A stretch of DNA of 64,000 nucleotides from Phyto melanocephala (Eukaryota; Arthropoda; Insecta; Diptera; Rhinophoridae): positions 110,268,515-110,332,514 of the forward strand of contig OW799237.1 in the NCBI GenBank assembly GCA_941918925.1. The letters are read 5' to 3'. Position numbers and translations under genes: made by a program. The stretch's first letter is position 1; each line of letters opens with the position of its first letter. Shown in pieces: positions 48,264-60,364 of this stretch. The notes beneath the pieces were generated by a model, which did not search any database, was not told the origin of the DNA, and was given only the letters and a program-made list of their open reading frames with translations.

Positions 48264-48917
48264 TTAAGCTTCGTACACACGGTTGTCAGATCGTACAATA
48301 TTGTGTGAAAAATTGGTAGCAAATACCTTACAACCGTGTGAACTGGCAATGTTTGCATAACAATGTTGGCAGAAAAGTCATTGTCATACCATTGATAGAC
48401 GGCAACCTGACAACAATATTGTCAGATATATTGCAATCGTCTGAACAACTTTCATCGTTATTGTCAGACCATTGAAATATGTTGTCAGATAATTTTATAT
48501 TGGCAGATGTACAAGTTTTGTGCATATGACAATGGCGTCATTGTCATACAAGTTAGTGATGTCAGATGTATAAAATGTTGCTTTTAGTATTGTTGAATAG
48601 AATGTTGTTTTTAGGAATTTTCTTGTACTTTCTATTTTATTTATACATAAAAACAATTAAGAACGTTATATTCGACCATGACTAATCTACTATATATGTC
48701 ACCAGCACTCGCTTGAATAATGCAGATATTAACTTTATCATAATTTACAAAGAAAAGTTGATAGCAAAAATATACATACATATGTTTGTAGTATATGCAT
48801 AAATATATATAAACACTATAATCATAGACGTCTATACATACATATACAAACTACATAATCTCGGACTTCTATACGTTCATACATACTTGCATATACGAAA
48901 TAATACATGCTAACTAA

Positions 48918-49432
48918 ATATGCCTTTTCATTTGATACCAATATTGTAGAGAGTAAAATTTTAATTATCAAAATATAATTATATTTATTGATTTATAGCG
49001 TAATCTATTTTACTATTCAAGCCCTTTTATTTAATACCCATATTAATTTACAAATATGTAATTCGCCCTTTTGTATTGGACGCCATCTTAAATAAAGAAT
49101 TTTTGTTAAGCCTACTGTATTTTACAGGTCAAGCCCTTTCATTTGATACCACTATTGATGGCGGTAAGTTTTTAATTACAAAAATCATCTTATGTATACA
49201 AATTTGTTCGATATTTTGTCATGGCGTCCATCTTGATTTTTATAGGTTATACATGATATTCTGTATTCTACTTGTCAGTTCCTTTAATTTGATCCCAATA
49301 TTGCAGGGGGTAAATTAGATAAATTTTTAATAACTAAAATTCACTCATTATACAAATTTGTTCGCCATTCTGTCATGACGGCCATCTTGAATTTGAAACT
49401 TTTTCATAATTTTTTTACATAAATTGTATACT
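48918..49432 (-). mobile_element. Helentron-type fragment, copy G
   Basis: On the minus strand it has repeated GGTATCAAATGAAAGG, GACTTGTAAAATACAG-like and AAGATGGCGTCC units, the 125-bp central units of copies A, B, D and E. Neither the 5' block nor the 3' hairpin is present. It lies inside the TTAA-flanked element, left of the foldback element. Confidence 0.6.
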
Positions 49433-49794
49433 AGGAAAAATTTAGGAGATTTTTTTAAAAACGTGGGAATTTTAAGTATGTATCTTCATATGGCATCACT
49501 GCAAAACGCTCTTTCAATGCAACAGCTGTTGTGCAAAAAAAAATTGTTAATTTTCTTGAGGGTGTGAAGATAAATTCGTCAGTTAAATACGTCCCACATC
49601 AATGTTAACTACATTCCACACTCTGTTAAGTAAGTTAAATTTTAAAAATTAAGATTTTTTTGATAAATAAACAAAAAAACTCACTTTTTTTAATAATAAT
49701 TTATAAAAAACAAATTAATTAAGTAAAATTAATAAAAAAAATTTAGAAAAATGTACGTTATGTTTGAATTTATAGACTATGAATATGCTCATTT

Positions 49795-51971
49795 TGAGGC
49801 GTCCAGGCGGGCCATTTCGGACATACCTGAATGGGGTTGTGACATATCGGGTAAAAGCCCTTGCCGAGTAGAATACAAAACTGGAACGGGTATATTAAGT
49901 TCTTTCTCAGGAGCGGCGCTACAGGGGGTGGAAATATACAAAAATGTCCTACTTGTATTACAAATATTCTAAGTGATATGCGGGCCATTTCCGACATACC
50001 TGAATGGGGTTGTGACATATCGGGTGAAAGCCCCGGCTGAGTAAATTACAAAACTGAATTGGGTATATTAGGTTATTTCTCAGGAGCGGCGCTACAGGGG
50101 GTGCAAATATATGAAAATATCATACTTGTATTACAAATATTCTAAGTGTTATGCGGGCCATTTTGGACATACCTGAATGGGGTTGTGACATATCTGGTGA
50201 AAGCCCCTGACCAGTAGATTACAAAACTGAAACGGGTATATTAAGTTCTTTCTCAGGAGCGGCACAACAGGGGATGGAAATTATATAAAATTTGCTACTT
50301 GTATTAAAAATATTATGCGTGCCATTTTGGACATACCTGAATCGTGTTGTGCAATATCAGATAAAAGCCCTCGAGGAGTAAATTACGAAAAAAAACGGGC
50401 ATATTAAGTCTACTCTAAGGAGAGGACCTACAGGGGGTGGAATAGGTTAAAATGACCCTTTAGTATTAAAATATTCTAAGTGATATGCGGGCCATTTCCG
50501 ACATACCTGAATGGGGTTGTGACATATCGGGTGAAAGCTCTTGATGAGTAGATTACAAAACTAAAGCGGGTATATTCAGTTCTTTCTCAGGAGCGGAGCT
50601 ACAGGGGGTGGAATATGTTAAAATGCCCCTTTAGTATTAAAATATTCTAAGTGATATGCGGGCCATTTCCGACATACCTGAATGGGGTTGTGACATATCG
50701 GGTGAAAGCTATTAATGAGTAGATTACAAAACTGAAACGGGTATATTAAGTTCTTTCTCAGGAGCGGCGCTGCAGGGGATGAAAATATACGAAAAGTCCT
50801 ACTTGTATTAAAAATATTCTAAGTGATATGCGGGCCATTTTGGACATACCTGAATCGGGTTGTGACATACCGGATGAAAGCTCTTGAGGAGTAGATTACA
50901 AAACTAAATTGGGTATATTCAGTTCTTTATCAGGAGCGGAGCTACAGGGGGTGGAATATGTTAAAATGCCCCTTTAGTATTAAAATATTCTAAGTGATAT
51001 GCGGGCCATTTTGGACATACCTGAATGGGGTTGTGACATATCGGGTGAAAGCTCTTGATGAGTAGATTACAAAACTAAAGCGGGTATATTCAGTTCTTTC
51101 TCAGGAGCGGAGCTACAGGGGGTGGAATATGTTAAAATGCCCCTTTAGTATTAAAATATTCTAAGTGATATGCGGGCCATTTCCGACATACCTGAATGGG
51201 GTTGTGACATATCGGGAGAAAGCTCTTGATGAGTAGATTACAAAACTAAAGCGGGTATATTCAGTTCTTTCTCAGGAGCGGAGCTACAGGGGGTGGAATA
51301 TGTTAAAATGCCCCTTTAGTATTAAAATATTATAAGTGATATGCGGGCCATTTCCGACATACCTGAATGGGGTTGTGACATATCGGGTGAAAGCTCATGA
51401 TGAGTAGATTACTAAACTAAAGCGGGTATATACAGTTCTTTCTCAGGAGCGGAGCTACAGGGGGTGGAATATGTTTAAATGCCCCTTTAGTATTAAAATA
51501 TTCTAAGTGATATGCGGGCCATTTCCGACATACCTGAATGGGGTTGTGACATATCGGATGAAAGCTCTTGATGAGTAGATTACAAAAATAAAGCGGGTAT
51601 ATTCAGTTCTTTCTCAGGAGCGGAGCTACAGGGGGTGGAATATGTTAAAATGCACCTTTAGTATTAAAATATTCTAAGTGATATGCGGGCCATTTCCGAC
51701 ATACCTGAATGGGGTTGTGACATATCGGGTGAAAGCTCTTGATGAGTAGATTACAAAACTAAAGCAGGTATATTCAGTTCTTTCTCAGGAGCGGAGCTAC
51801 AGGGGGTGGAATATGTTAAAATGCCACTTTAGTATTAAAATATTCTAAGTGATATGCGGGCCATTTCCAACATACCTGAATGGGGTTGTGACATATCGGG
51901 TGAAAGCTATTAATGAGTAGATTACAAAACTGAAACGGGTATATTAAGTTATTTCTCAGGAGTGGCGCTGC
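49795..51971 (+). repeat. Left arm: about 13 tandem 171-bp units
   Basis: Units start GCGGGCCATTTCCGACATAC and pass through GGGGTTGTGACATATCGG, CTTTCTCAGGAGCGG and ACAGGGGGTGGAATATG. Start points such as 51001, 51172, 51343, 51514, 51685 and 51856 are exactly 171 bp apart. Outer units are more diverged than inner ones. Stops in every unit rule out a repeat protein in this reading. Confidence 0.9.
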
Positions 51972-51991
51972 AGGGGATGAAAATATACGCC
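51972..51991. other. Central loop of the foldback element
   Basis: The 20 bases between GGCGCTGC (ending 51971) and GCAGCGCC (starting 51992). They are all that separates the two opposed arms, so there is no room for a gene. Confidence 0.85.
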
Positions 51992-54900
51992 GCAGCGCCG
52001 CTCCTGAGAAAGAACTTAATATACCCGTTTCAGTTTTGTAATCTACTCATTAATAGCTTTCACCCGATATGTCACAACCCCATTCAGGTATGTCGGAAAT
52101 GGCCCGCATATCACTTAGAATATTTTAATACTAAAGGGGCATTTAAACATATTCCACCCCCTGTAGCTCCGCTCCTGAGAAAGAACTGTATATACCCGCT
52201 TTAGTTTAGTAATCTACTCATCAAGAGCTTTCACCCGATATGTCACAACCCCATTCAGGTATGTCGGAAATGGCCCGCATATCACTTATAATATTTTAAT
52301 ACTAAAGGGGCATTTTAACATATTCCACCCCCTGTAGCTCCGCTCCTGAGAAAGAACTGAATATACCCGCTTTAGTTTTGTAATCTACTCATCGAGAGCT
52401 TTCACCCGATATGTCACAACCCCATTCAGGTATGTCGGAAATGGCCCGCATATCCCTTAGAATATTTTAATACTAAAGGGGCATTTTAACATATTCCACC
52501 CCCTGTAGCTCCGCTCCTGAGAAAGAACTGAATATACCCGCTTTAGTTTTGTAATCTACTCATCAAGAGCTTTCACCCGATATGTCACAACCCCATTCAG
52601 GTATGTCCAAAATGGCCCGCATATCACTTAGAATATTTTAATACTAAAGGGGCATTTTAACATATTCCACCTCCTGTAGCTCCGCTCCTGAGAAAGAACT
52701 GAATATACCCGCTTTAGTTTTGTAATCTACTCCTCAAGAGCTTTCATCCGGTATGTCACAACCCCATTCAGGTATGTCGGAAATGGCCCGCATATCACTT
52801 AGAATATATTAATACTAAAGGGGCATTTTAACATATTCCACCCCCTGTAGCTCCGCTCCTGAGAAAGAACTGAATATACCCGCTTTAGTTTAGTAATCTA
52901 CTCATCAAGAGCTTTCACCCGATATATCACAACCCCATTCAGGTATGTCGGATATGGCCCGCATATCACTTAGAATATTTTAATACTAAAGGGGCATTTT
53001 AACATATTCCACCCCCTGTAGCTCCGCTCCTGAGAAAGAACTGAATATACCCGCTTTAGTTTTGTAATCTACTCATCAAAAGCTTTCACCTGATATGTCA
53101 CAAACCCATTCAGGTATGTCGGAAATGGCCCGCATATCACTTAGAATATTTTAATACTAAAGGGTAATTTTAACATATTCCACCCCCTGTAGCTCCGCTC
53201 CTGAGAAAAAACTGAATATACCCGCTTTAGTTTTGTAATCTACTCATCAAGAGCTTTCACCCGATATGTCACAACCCCATTCAGGTATGTCCAAAATGGC
53301 CCGCATATCACTTAGAATATTTTAATACTAAAGGGGCATTTTAACATATTCCACCCCCTGTAGCTCCGCTCCTGAGAAAGAACTGAATATACCCGCTTTA
53401 GTTTTGTAATCTACTCATCAAGAGCTTTCACCCGATATGTCACAACCCCATTCAGGTATGTCCAAAATGGCCCGCATATCACTTAGAATATTTTAATACT
53501 AAAGGGGCATTTTAACATATTCCACCTCCTGTAGCTCCGCTCCTGAGAAAGAACTGAATACACCCAATTTAGTTTTGTAATCTACTCCTCAAGAGCTTTC
53601 ATTCGGTATGTCACAACCCCATTCAGGTATGTCGGAAATGGCCCGCATATCACTTAGAATATATTAATACTAAAGGGGCTTTTTAACATATTCCACCCCC
53701 TGTAGTTCCGCTCCTGAGAAAGAACTGAATATACCCGCTTTAGTTTAGTAATCTACTCGTCAAGAGCTTTCACCCGATATATCACAACCCCATTCAGGTA
53801 TGTCCAAAATGGCCCGCATATCACTTAGAATATATTAATACTAAAGGGGCATTTTAACATATTCCACCTCCTGTAGCTCCGCTCCTGAGAAAGAACTGAA
53901 TATACCCAATTTAGTTTTGTAATCTACTCCTCAAGGGCTTTCATCCGGTATGTCACAACCCCATTCAGGTATGTCGGAAATGGCCCGCATATCACTTAGA
54001 ATATATTAATACTAAAGGGGCATTTTAACATATTCCACCCCCTGTAGCTCCGCTCCTGAGAAAGAACTGAATATACCCGCTTTAGTTTTGTAATCTACTC
54101 ATCAAGAGCTTTCACCCGATATGTCACAACCCCATTCAGGTATGTCCAAAATGGCCCGCATATCACTTAGAATATATTAATACTAAAGGGGCATTTTAAC
54201 ATATTCCACCCCCTGTAGCTCCGCTCCTGAGAAAGAACTGACTATACCCAATTTAGTTTTGTAATCTACTCCTCAAGAGCTTTCATCCGGTATGTCACAA
54301 CCCCATTCAGGTATGTCGGAAATGGCCCGCATATCACTTAGAATATATTAATACTAAAGGGGCATTTTGACATATTCCACCCCCTGTAGCTCCGCTCCTG
54401 AGAAAGAACTGAATATACCCGCTTTAGTTTAGTAATCTACTCATCAAGAGCTTTCACCCGATATATCACAACCCCATTCAGGTATGTCGGAAATGGCCCG
54501 CATATCACTTAGAATATTTTAATACTAAAGGGGCATTTTAACATATTCCACCCCCTGTAGCTCCGCTCCTGAGAAAGAACTGAATATACCCGCTTTAGTT
54601 TTGTAATCTACTCATCAAGAGCTTTCTCCCGATATGTCACAACCGCATTCAGGTATGTCGGAAATGGCCCGCATATCACTTAGAATATATTAATACTAAA
54701 GGGGCATTTTAACATATTCCACCCCCTGTAGCTCCGCTCCTGAGAAAGAACTGAATATACCCGCTTTAGTTTAAAAATCTACTCATCAAGAGCTTTCACC
54801 CGATATATCACAACCCCATTCAGGTATGTCGGAAATGGCCCGCATATCACTTAGAATATTTTAATACTAAAGGGGCATTTTAACATATTCCACCCCCTGT

Positions 54901-56890
54901 AGCTCCGCTCCTGAGAAAGAACTGAATATACCCGCTTTAGCTTTGTAATCTACTCATCAAGAGCTTTCACCCGATATGTCACAACCCCATTCAGGTATGT
55001 CGGAAATGGCCCGCATATCACTTAGAATATTTTAATACTAAAGGGTCATTTTAACCTATTCCACCCCCTGTAGGTCCTCTCCTTAGAGTAGACTTAATAT
55101 GCCCGTTTTTTTTCGTAATTTACTCCTCGAGGGCTTTCATCTGATATTGCACAACACGATTCAGGTATGTCCAAAATGGCACGCATAATATTTTTAATAC
55201 AAGTAGCAAATTTTATATAATTTCCATCCCCTGTTGTGCCGCTCCTGAGAAAGAACTTAATATACCCGTTTCAGTTTTGTAATCTACTGGTCAGGGGCTT
55301 TCACCAGATATGTCACAACCCCATTCAGGTATGTCCAAAATGGCCCGCATAACACTTAGAATATTTGTAATACAAGTATGATATTTTCATATATTTGCAC
55401 CCCCTGTAGCGCCGCTCCTGAGAAAGAACCTAATATACCCAATTCAGTTTTGTAATTTACTCAGCCGGGGCTTTCACCCGATATGTCACAACCCCATTCA
55501 GGTATGTCGGAAATGGCCCGCATATCACTTAGAATATATTAATACTAAAGGGGCATTTTAACATATTCCACCCCCTGTAGCTCCGCTCCTGAGAAAGAAC
55601 TGAATATACCCGCTTTAGTTTAGTAATCTACTCATCAAGAGCTTTCACCAGATATATCACAACCCCATTCAGGTATGTCCAAAATGGCCCGCATATCAAT
55701 TAGAATATTTTAATACTAAAGGGGCATTTTAACATATTCCACCCCCTGTAGCTCCGCTCCTGAGAAAGAACTGAATATACCCAATTTAGTTTTGTAATCT
55801 ACTCCTCAAGAGCTTTCATCCGGTATGTCACAACCCCATTCAGGTATGTCGGAAATGGCCCGCATATCACTTAGAATATATTAATACTAAAGGGGCATTT
55901 TAACATATTCCACCCCCTGTAGCTCCGCTCCTGAGAAAGAACTGAATATACCCGCTTTAGTTTAGTAATCTACTCATCAAGAGCTTTCACCCGATATATC
56001 ACAACCCCATTCAGGTATGTCGGAAATGGCCCGCATATCACTTAGAATATTTTAATACTAAAGGGGCATTTTAACATATTCCACCCCCTGTAGCTCCGCT
56101 CCTGAGAAAGAACTGAATATACCCGCTTTAGTTTTGTAATCTACTCATCAAGAGCTTTCACCCGATATGTCACAACCCCATTCAGGTATGTCGGAAATGG
56201 CCCGCATATCACTTAGAATATTTTAATACTAAAGGGTCATTTTAACCTATTCCACCCCCTGTAGGTCCTCTCCTTAGAGTAGACTTAATATGCCCGTTTT
56301 TTTTCGTAATTTACTCCTCGAGGGCTTTCATCTGATATTGCACAACACTATTCAGGTATGTCCAAAATGGCACGCATAATATTTTTAATACAAGTAGGAC
56401 TTTTCGTATATTTTCATCCCCTGCAGCGCTGCTCCTGAGAAAGAACTTAATACACCCGTTTCAGTTTTGTAATCTACTCGTCAAGGGCTTTCACCAGATA
56501 TGTCACAACCCCATTCAGGTATGTCCAAAATGGCCCGCATAACACTTAGAATATTTGTAATACAAGTATGATATTTTCATATATTTGCACCCCCTGTAGC
56601 GCCGCTCCTGAGAGAGAACCTAATATATCCGATTCAGTTTTGTAATCTACTCAGCCGGGGCTTTCATCCGATATGTCACAACCCTATTCAGGTATGTCCG
56701 AAATGGCCCGCATATCACTTACAATATTTGTAATACAAGTAGGACATTTTTGTATATTTCAACCCCCTGTAGCGCCGCTCCTGAGAAAGAACTTAATATA
56801 CCCGTTTCAGTTTTGTATTCTACTCGGCAAGGGCTTTTACCCGATATGTCACAACCCCATTCAGGTATGTCCGAAATGGCCCGCCTGGAC
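51992..56890 (-). repeat. Right arm: about 29 tandem 171-bp units
   Basis: The same units in reverse orientation (ATGGCCCGCATATCACTTAG and so on), again spaced 171 bp (52101, 52272, 52443, 52614). The outermost part mirrors the left arm. A marked variant unit (TAGGTCCTCTCC) occurs twice, near 55071 and 56262, about seven units apart, so the arm grew by duplicating a block. Two forms alternate, with GTCGGAAATGG or GTCCAAAATGG. Confidence 0.9.
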
Positions 56891-57142
56891 GCCTCAAAAT
56901 GAGCATATTCATAGTCTATAAATTCAAACATAACGTACTATTTTCTAATTTTTTTTTATTAATTTTACTTAATTAATTTGTTTTTTATAAATTATTATTA
57001 TAAAAAGTGAGTTTTTTTGTTTATTTATCGAAAAAATCTTAATTTTTAAAATTTAACTTACTTAACAGAGTGTGGAATGTAGTTAACATTGATGTGGGAC
57101 GTATTTAACTGACGAATTTATCTTCACACCCTCAATTTTCTT

Positions 57143-57590
57143 GCGTGTTTCTTGTTTCAGTTTAGATTTGTGTCAATAAGTGGAGAACAAAATGAAAATA
57201 ATAAAAATTATTGTAAATATGAAGAGGACAGTACAGAGTATTCCATTTTTAAATTTGTGAAAGCTTTTCTAGATCCCCAGACGCTATCGGAATCTACGAT
57301 TGTAAAAAAAACATGACCAAAGCAATTTCTGACAACAGATATGCCAATTTTTTTTATACCGTCGTCTGACAACCGTCTAAACTTACAATTTTTTGTCGGA
57401 CAACATCGTCAGATAATGTTATTGTCAGAACAACATCTGCCAATGAAATTGTAAGCTTTTCTGACAAAAGTCTTACAACCGTCAGAACTGACAATTTACC
57501 TTATGGAAGCAATTCTTCATTGTCATTCCATTGTTAGCATATGTTTAGGTGTAGCAATTAAGTAAAATCTGACAACCGTCTGTACAGAGC
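57143..57590. other. Right remainder of the TTAA-flanked element
   Basis: Unique sequence after the foldback element, carrying several TCTGACAA and ACAACCGTC motifs that mirror the left subterminal region at 48268-48600. Confidence 0.6.
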
Positions 57591-57873
57591 TTAACTTCCG
57601 TCAATATAATTAAGGGCCGAGTTTTTAGGCGGGGCTTCGAAAACTCAATTCTGCTTAATAATTGTCTTTCGATGAGAATTTGGCTTCATACACAAACAGT
57701 TTAAAAGAAGACGCCGAAATATTGTAGCTAAAATAAACTGTCAACATCTAGCTGCCCTTAATAAAAATCCTCTTTGAGGTAAAAATACTTTTAGGTGCCA
57801 TACCAAAGACCATGCAAAATTACCATCGTCTTACGCTTAATGCTGTTATTAAGATACGGATGTAACTTATATA

Positions 57874-58080
57874 AGGCGCCCCGGTAGACAAGTCACTAGT
57901 GTGCTGGGGGTTGCAGGTTTGATTCCCACCAGAGACTCTGGACTGGTCTGCTTCCTTTTCTCTTCTATTCTATTTCTATTCTAACTATTCTATTCATATG
58001 GAGCGCACAACATGCCAATTGGGCATAATACCTGTCGTGGGTTTGGGCTTTTAGTGTCCCTCTTTTTAACCTAACCTAAG
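57874..58080 (+). mobile_element. tRNA-derived SINE with promoter head
   Basis: The head GGCGCCCCGGTAGACAAGTC includes an A-box-like TAGACAAGTCA near 57885. A B-box, GGTTTGATTCC, lies at 57916-57926, one base from the consensus GGTTCGATTCC and about 31 bp after the A-box, as in tRNA genes. A TCT-rich middle follows, then CAACATGCCAATTGGGCATA, CCTGTCGTGGGTTTGGGCTT and a tail of CTAAC units. SINEs are transcribed by RNA polymerase III and copied by LINE enzymes. No tRNA cloverleaf end is kept. Confidence 0.8.
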
Positions 58081-59927
58081 TCTAAATGAATAAGTATCCC
58101 TGGCGTCATTGGTATTGTTTCCCAAGGGTAATCAGGGACTAAATTTTCGCATAAGTACGGATTTTTTTTAAATTTGTGAGTTTTCTCTGCTTTTGGTTTA
58201 TGATTCCTAATAAGAATATTCTCATTTTTGCACGTAATCGAATGAGAGAATTTGGGGTCTATCTTGTGTTTGGCTTTTTTCATCGAGTGTGGCACACACT
58301 TAGCTTGTCATATTAAAGCATATACGATCGGTCGGTTTTTGCTTATCCACCATTTAGGGGCTTGAAAGAATCACTTGTGAGTTTTACCATAACCAAGTGG
58401 CAATATACTTTTAAGCAGCCATTAATTATAACCGAAAATTACCGTTCGTCTCACACGTACGTCCACAGTGAATCATTGCAAGATATTTGAAAAATCCCAT
58501 CAACATTTTTTTACTGTTTTAAACAGTGCTGACTTCACTCGTTTACCGTATGGCATACAAAAAAATGTTAAAATTGTTTGTACTGTAAAAAAAGAGACTA
58601 ATTTATTTCAATTTTAATTTTTTTTATATTTTTCACTGACTTGCTGCTTCCGTTTTTAGCAGTGTGTAAAGGAAAAGCGTATTGAGGATAATATTCTATA
58701 AAAAACGCTTCTTGAATCACTTACTTAGTGCTTACCTTCTTCAAGATTCTTTTGTAGAAGGCATGATTTTTATATGCGCTTATTTCACCCCTACCAGAAG
58801 CAGCTTAATCGTGCTGAAGAAAAAAATATGATTGAAATAAATTTGTCTCCCTTTTTAACTGCTAAACTTATAAGCAGTGCAGAAGGTAGTTACAATTAAT
58901 GAATAAAGTCAGCACAATTTAGAAAATTCATAAGAAAATTTTGGTGGGAACTGACAGGAAACATTCCTGCCTAGTGCAATAACACCTACAACCTGATACT
59001 GTTGTTTTATTTTTATTTTTCCTTGTGACCAACTGATGCAATTTTATGATGATTCATAAAATCTTAAGTGTTCGTTCGCTCATTTAGTTGTGTTGCGATT
59101 CAGACGGATGAGGACTGTAAAATAAATTTCAAATTTGCCTCTACATATTTATGTACGTATTTCTGTATGTAAATATTTTTTTTTGCGCTACAGCTTGAAA
59201 GGAACGTGTTCCACATTTTTAATTTCCATGTTCACTTTTTATTACTATTTGTTTTATTATACAATAATAATTTTAATTTTTTTTCTTTTTTTTTTCAATA
59301 AAACAAATACTAGTGTTAACGACATACATATACAACGAGTGCGACGTATGTTCAGACTGTTACAAGTGACAGTTTTGTTAAAAATAGAAAAGCAAAATGC
59401 ATTTTTTTTTTAATTGTACAATAAATATTTTGGTATTATTTATTTAGCGATATTGTGAAAAAAATCAAATAATTTCGAGAAAATTTAAAAAATATGGTGG
59501 TTTATTTGATTTATAGTTTTATGCACTACTGCTCCATTTTTACGAATTTAAAAAAAAAAAGTTTTGATTTGGAAACGTGGGCGTTTTTATTGTCTGTCTA
59601 GTTTGTTTGCTTTTCTTTTCTATTGTACATATGTGCATGTGTGTGTTTGTATGTGTGCTTAAAGCGGAGGAAAAAAATTTTACATTTTAAAACTTCTCTG
59701 TAATTCCGAAATTATTAAAATTTTAATACATTTTTTTGATAGTTGTTGTTGTTGCTTGTCCAAAACAGTATACATATACCGGTAATACTGCGTGTGTGTC
59801 TACTAAGGAGCTGCGTAAAATGTTCTTAAAGTGAAGTGTTCTATTTCACACTACTTTCAATCACAATTTCAGTGTTTGGCTAGGCGCACAACAGCGACGA
59901 ATAACTAATTTTGGCTAATACCCCTAA
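58081..59927. other. AT-rich non-coding DNA
   Basis: No gene or element recognised. TG-type microsatellite near 59632-59658. Confidence 0.5.
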
Positions 59928-60146
59928 CAGACATATGGTTTACTACATTTATACCATGTACATGTTCATGGTATATAAACCATCACTAATCTAGTTTGTT
60001 CAATTGTATGTATATCACATTTATACGAGTTACGTTTTGTTGCATATAAACTAATCATAAACCGATTTGTGCAATGGTTTAATTGTAGTTTAGGTTGATA
60101 CACATGTAGAATACCATACTAATATCGTATACAAACCCTATGTCTG
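59928..60146. mobile_element. Small MITE-like inverted repeat
   Basis: CAGACATATGGTTT at the left and, reverse-complemented, CAGACATAGGGTTT at the right. The 219-bp interior is non-coding. GCGACGAAT just left of it and ATTCGTCGG just right suggest a second, outer inverted repeat. No target duplication is identified. Confidence 0.4.
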
Positions 60147-60364
60147 CCAGCGAATTCGTCGGTAAAAATTCGCTGTGCAATTCGTCATATGAAGCACAAT
60201 AACGTCGAAAAAGTAACATCTATTATAAAGGTGAGGGTACAACCATAATGCACGATGTAAATTGTGAGTCCCACTTTAACGTCAAGTATTTTTTTACTCC
60301 ACTTAATTTGTATTTTTTTGTTTAATTGTTTGAGAAATTCAATCATAAATGGGTACATAGTTAA

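Larger units (their letters stand above)
49558..57133. mobile_element. Foldback transposon with 171-bp satellite arms
   Basis: The ends are inverted repeats starting GAGGGTGTGAAGATAAATTC. The 9-bp AATTTTCTT flanks both sides exactly (49549-49557 and 57134-57142). Each end has about 240 bp of unique AT-rich terminal sequence, then tandem 171-bp units in opposite orientation that meet at a 20-nt spacer (51972-51991). Long tandem-repeat inverted arms and 9-bp duplications match Drosophila Foldback elements, which are linked to the Mutator superfamily. No transposase is present, so it is non-autonomous. I know no family with this unit length. Confidence 0.85.
48268..57590. mobile_element. TTAA-flanked element enclosing the foldback element
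   Basis: GCTTCGTACA at the left and, reverse-complemented, GCTCTGTACA at the right are each followed within two bases by ACGGTTGTCAGAT. TTAA flanks both ends (48264-48267, 57591-57594). TTGTCAGA motifs recur inside the left end (near 48282, 48416, 48462, 48481), and TCTGACAA inside the right (near 57328, 57366, 57460, 57568). TTAA targeting fits piggyBac or Kolobok elements; the ends lack CCC, so no superfamily is assigned. No transposase is seen. Most of the length is a later foldback insertion. Confidence 0.7.

Noticed and set aside
51992..56890. Possible CRISPR-like array
   Set aside because: The repeats are contiguous 171-bp tandem units without unique spacers, in a eukaryotic genome and without cas genes.
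49751..56931. Several 70-82 codon open frames in the foldback arms, some repeated, for example with SQPHSGMSEMARIS
   Set aside because: They are readings of the 171-bp satellite on one strand or the other. Every unit carries stops and the frames have no domain motif.
57874..57945. A functional tRNA gene
   Set aside because: The B-box is degenerate, the 3' acceptor half is absent and the sequence continues into a SINE body found again at 10 kb.
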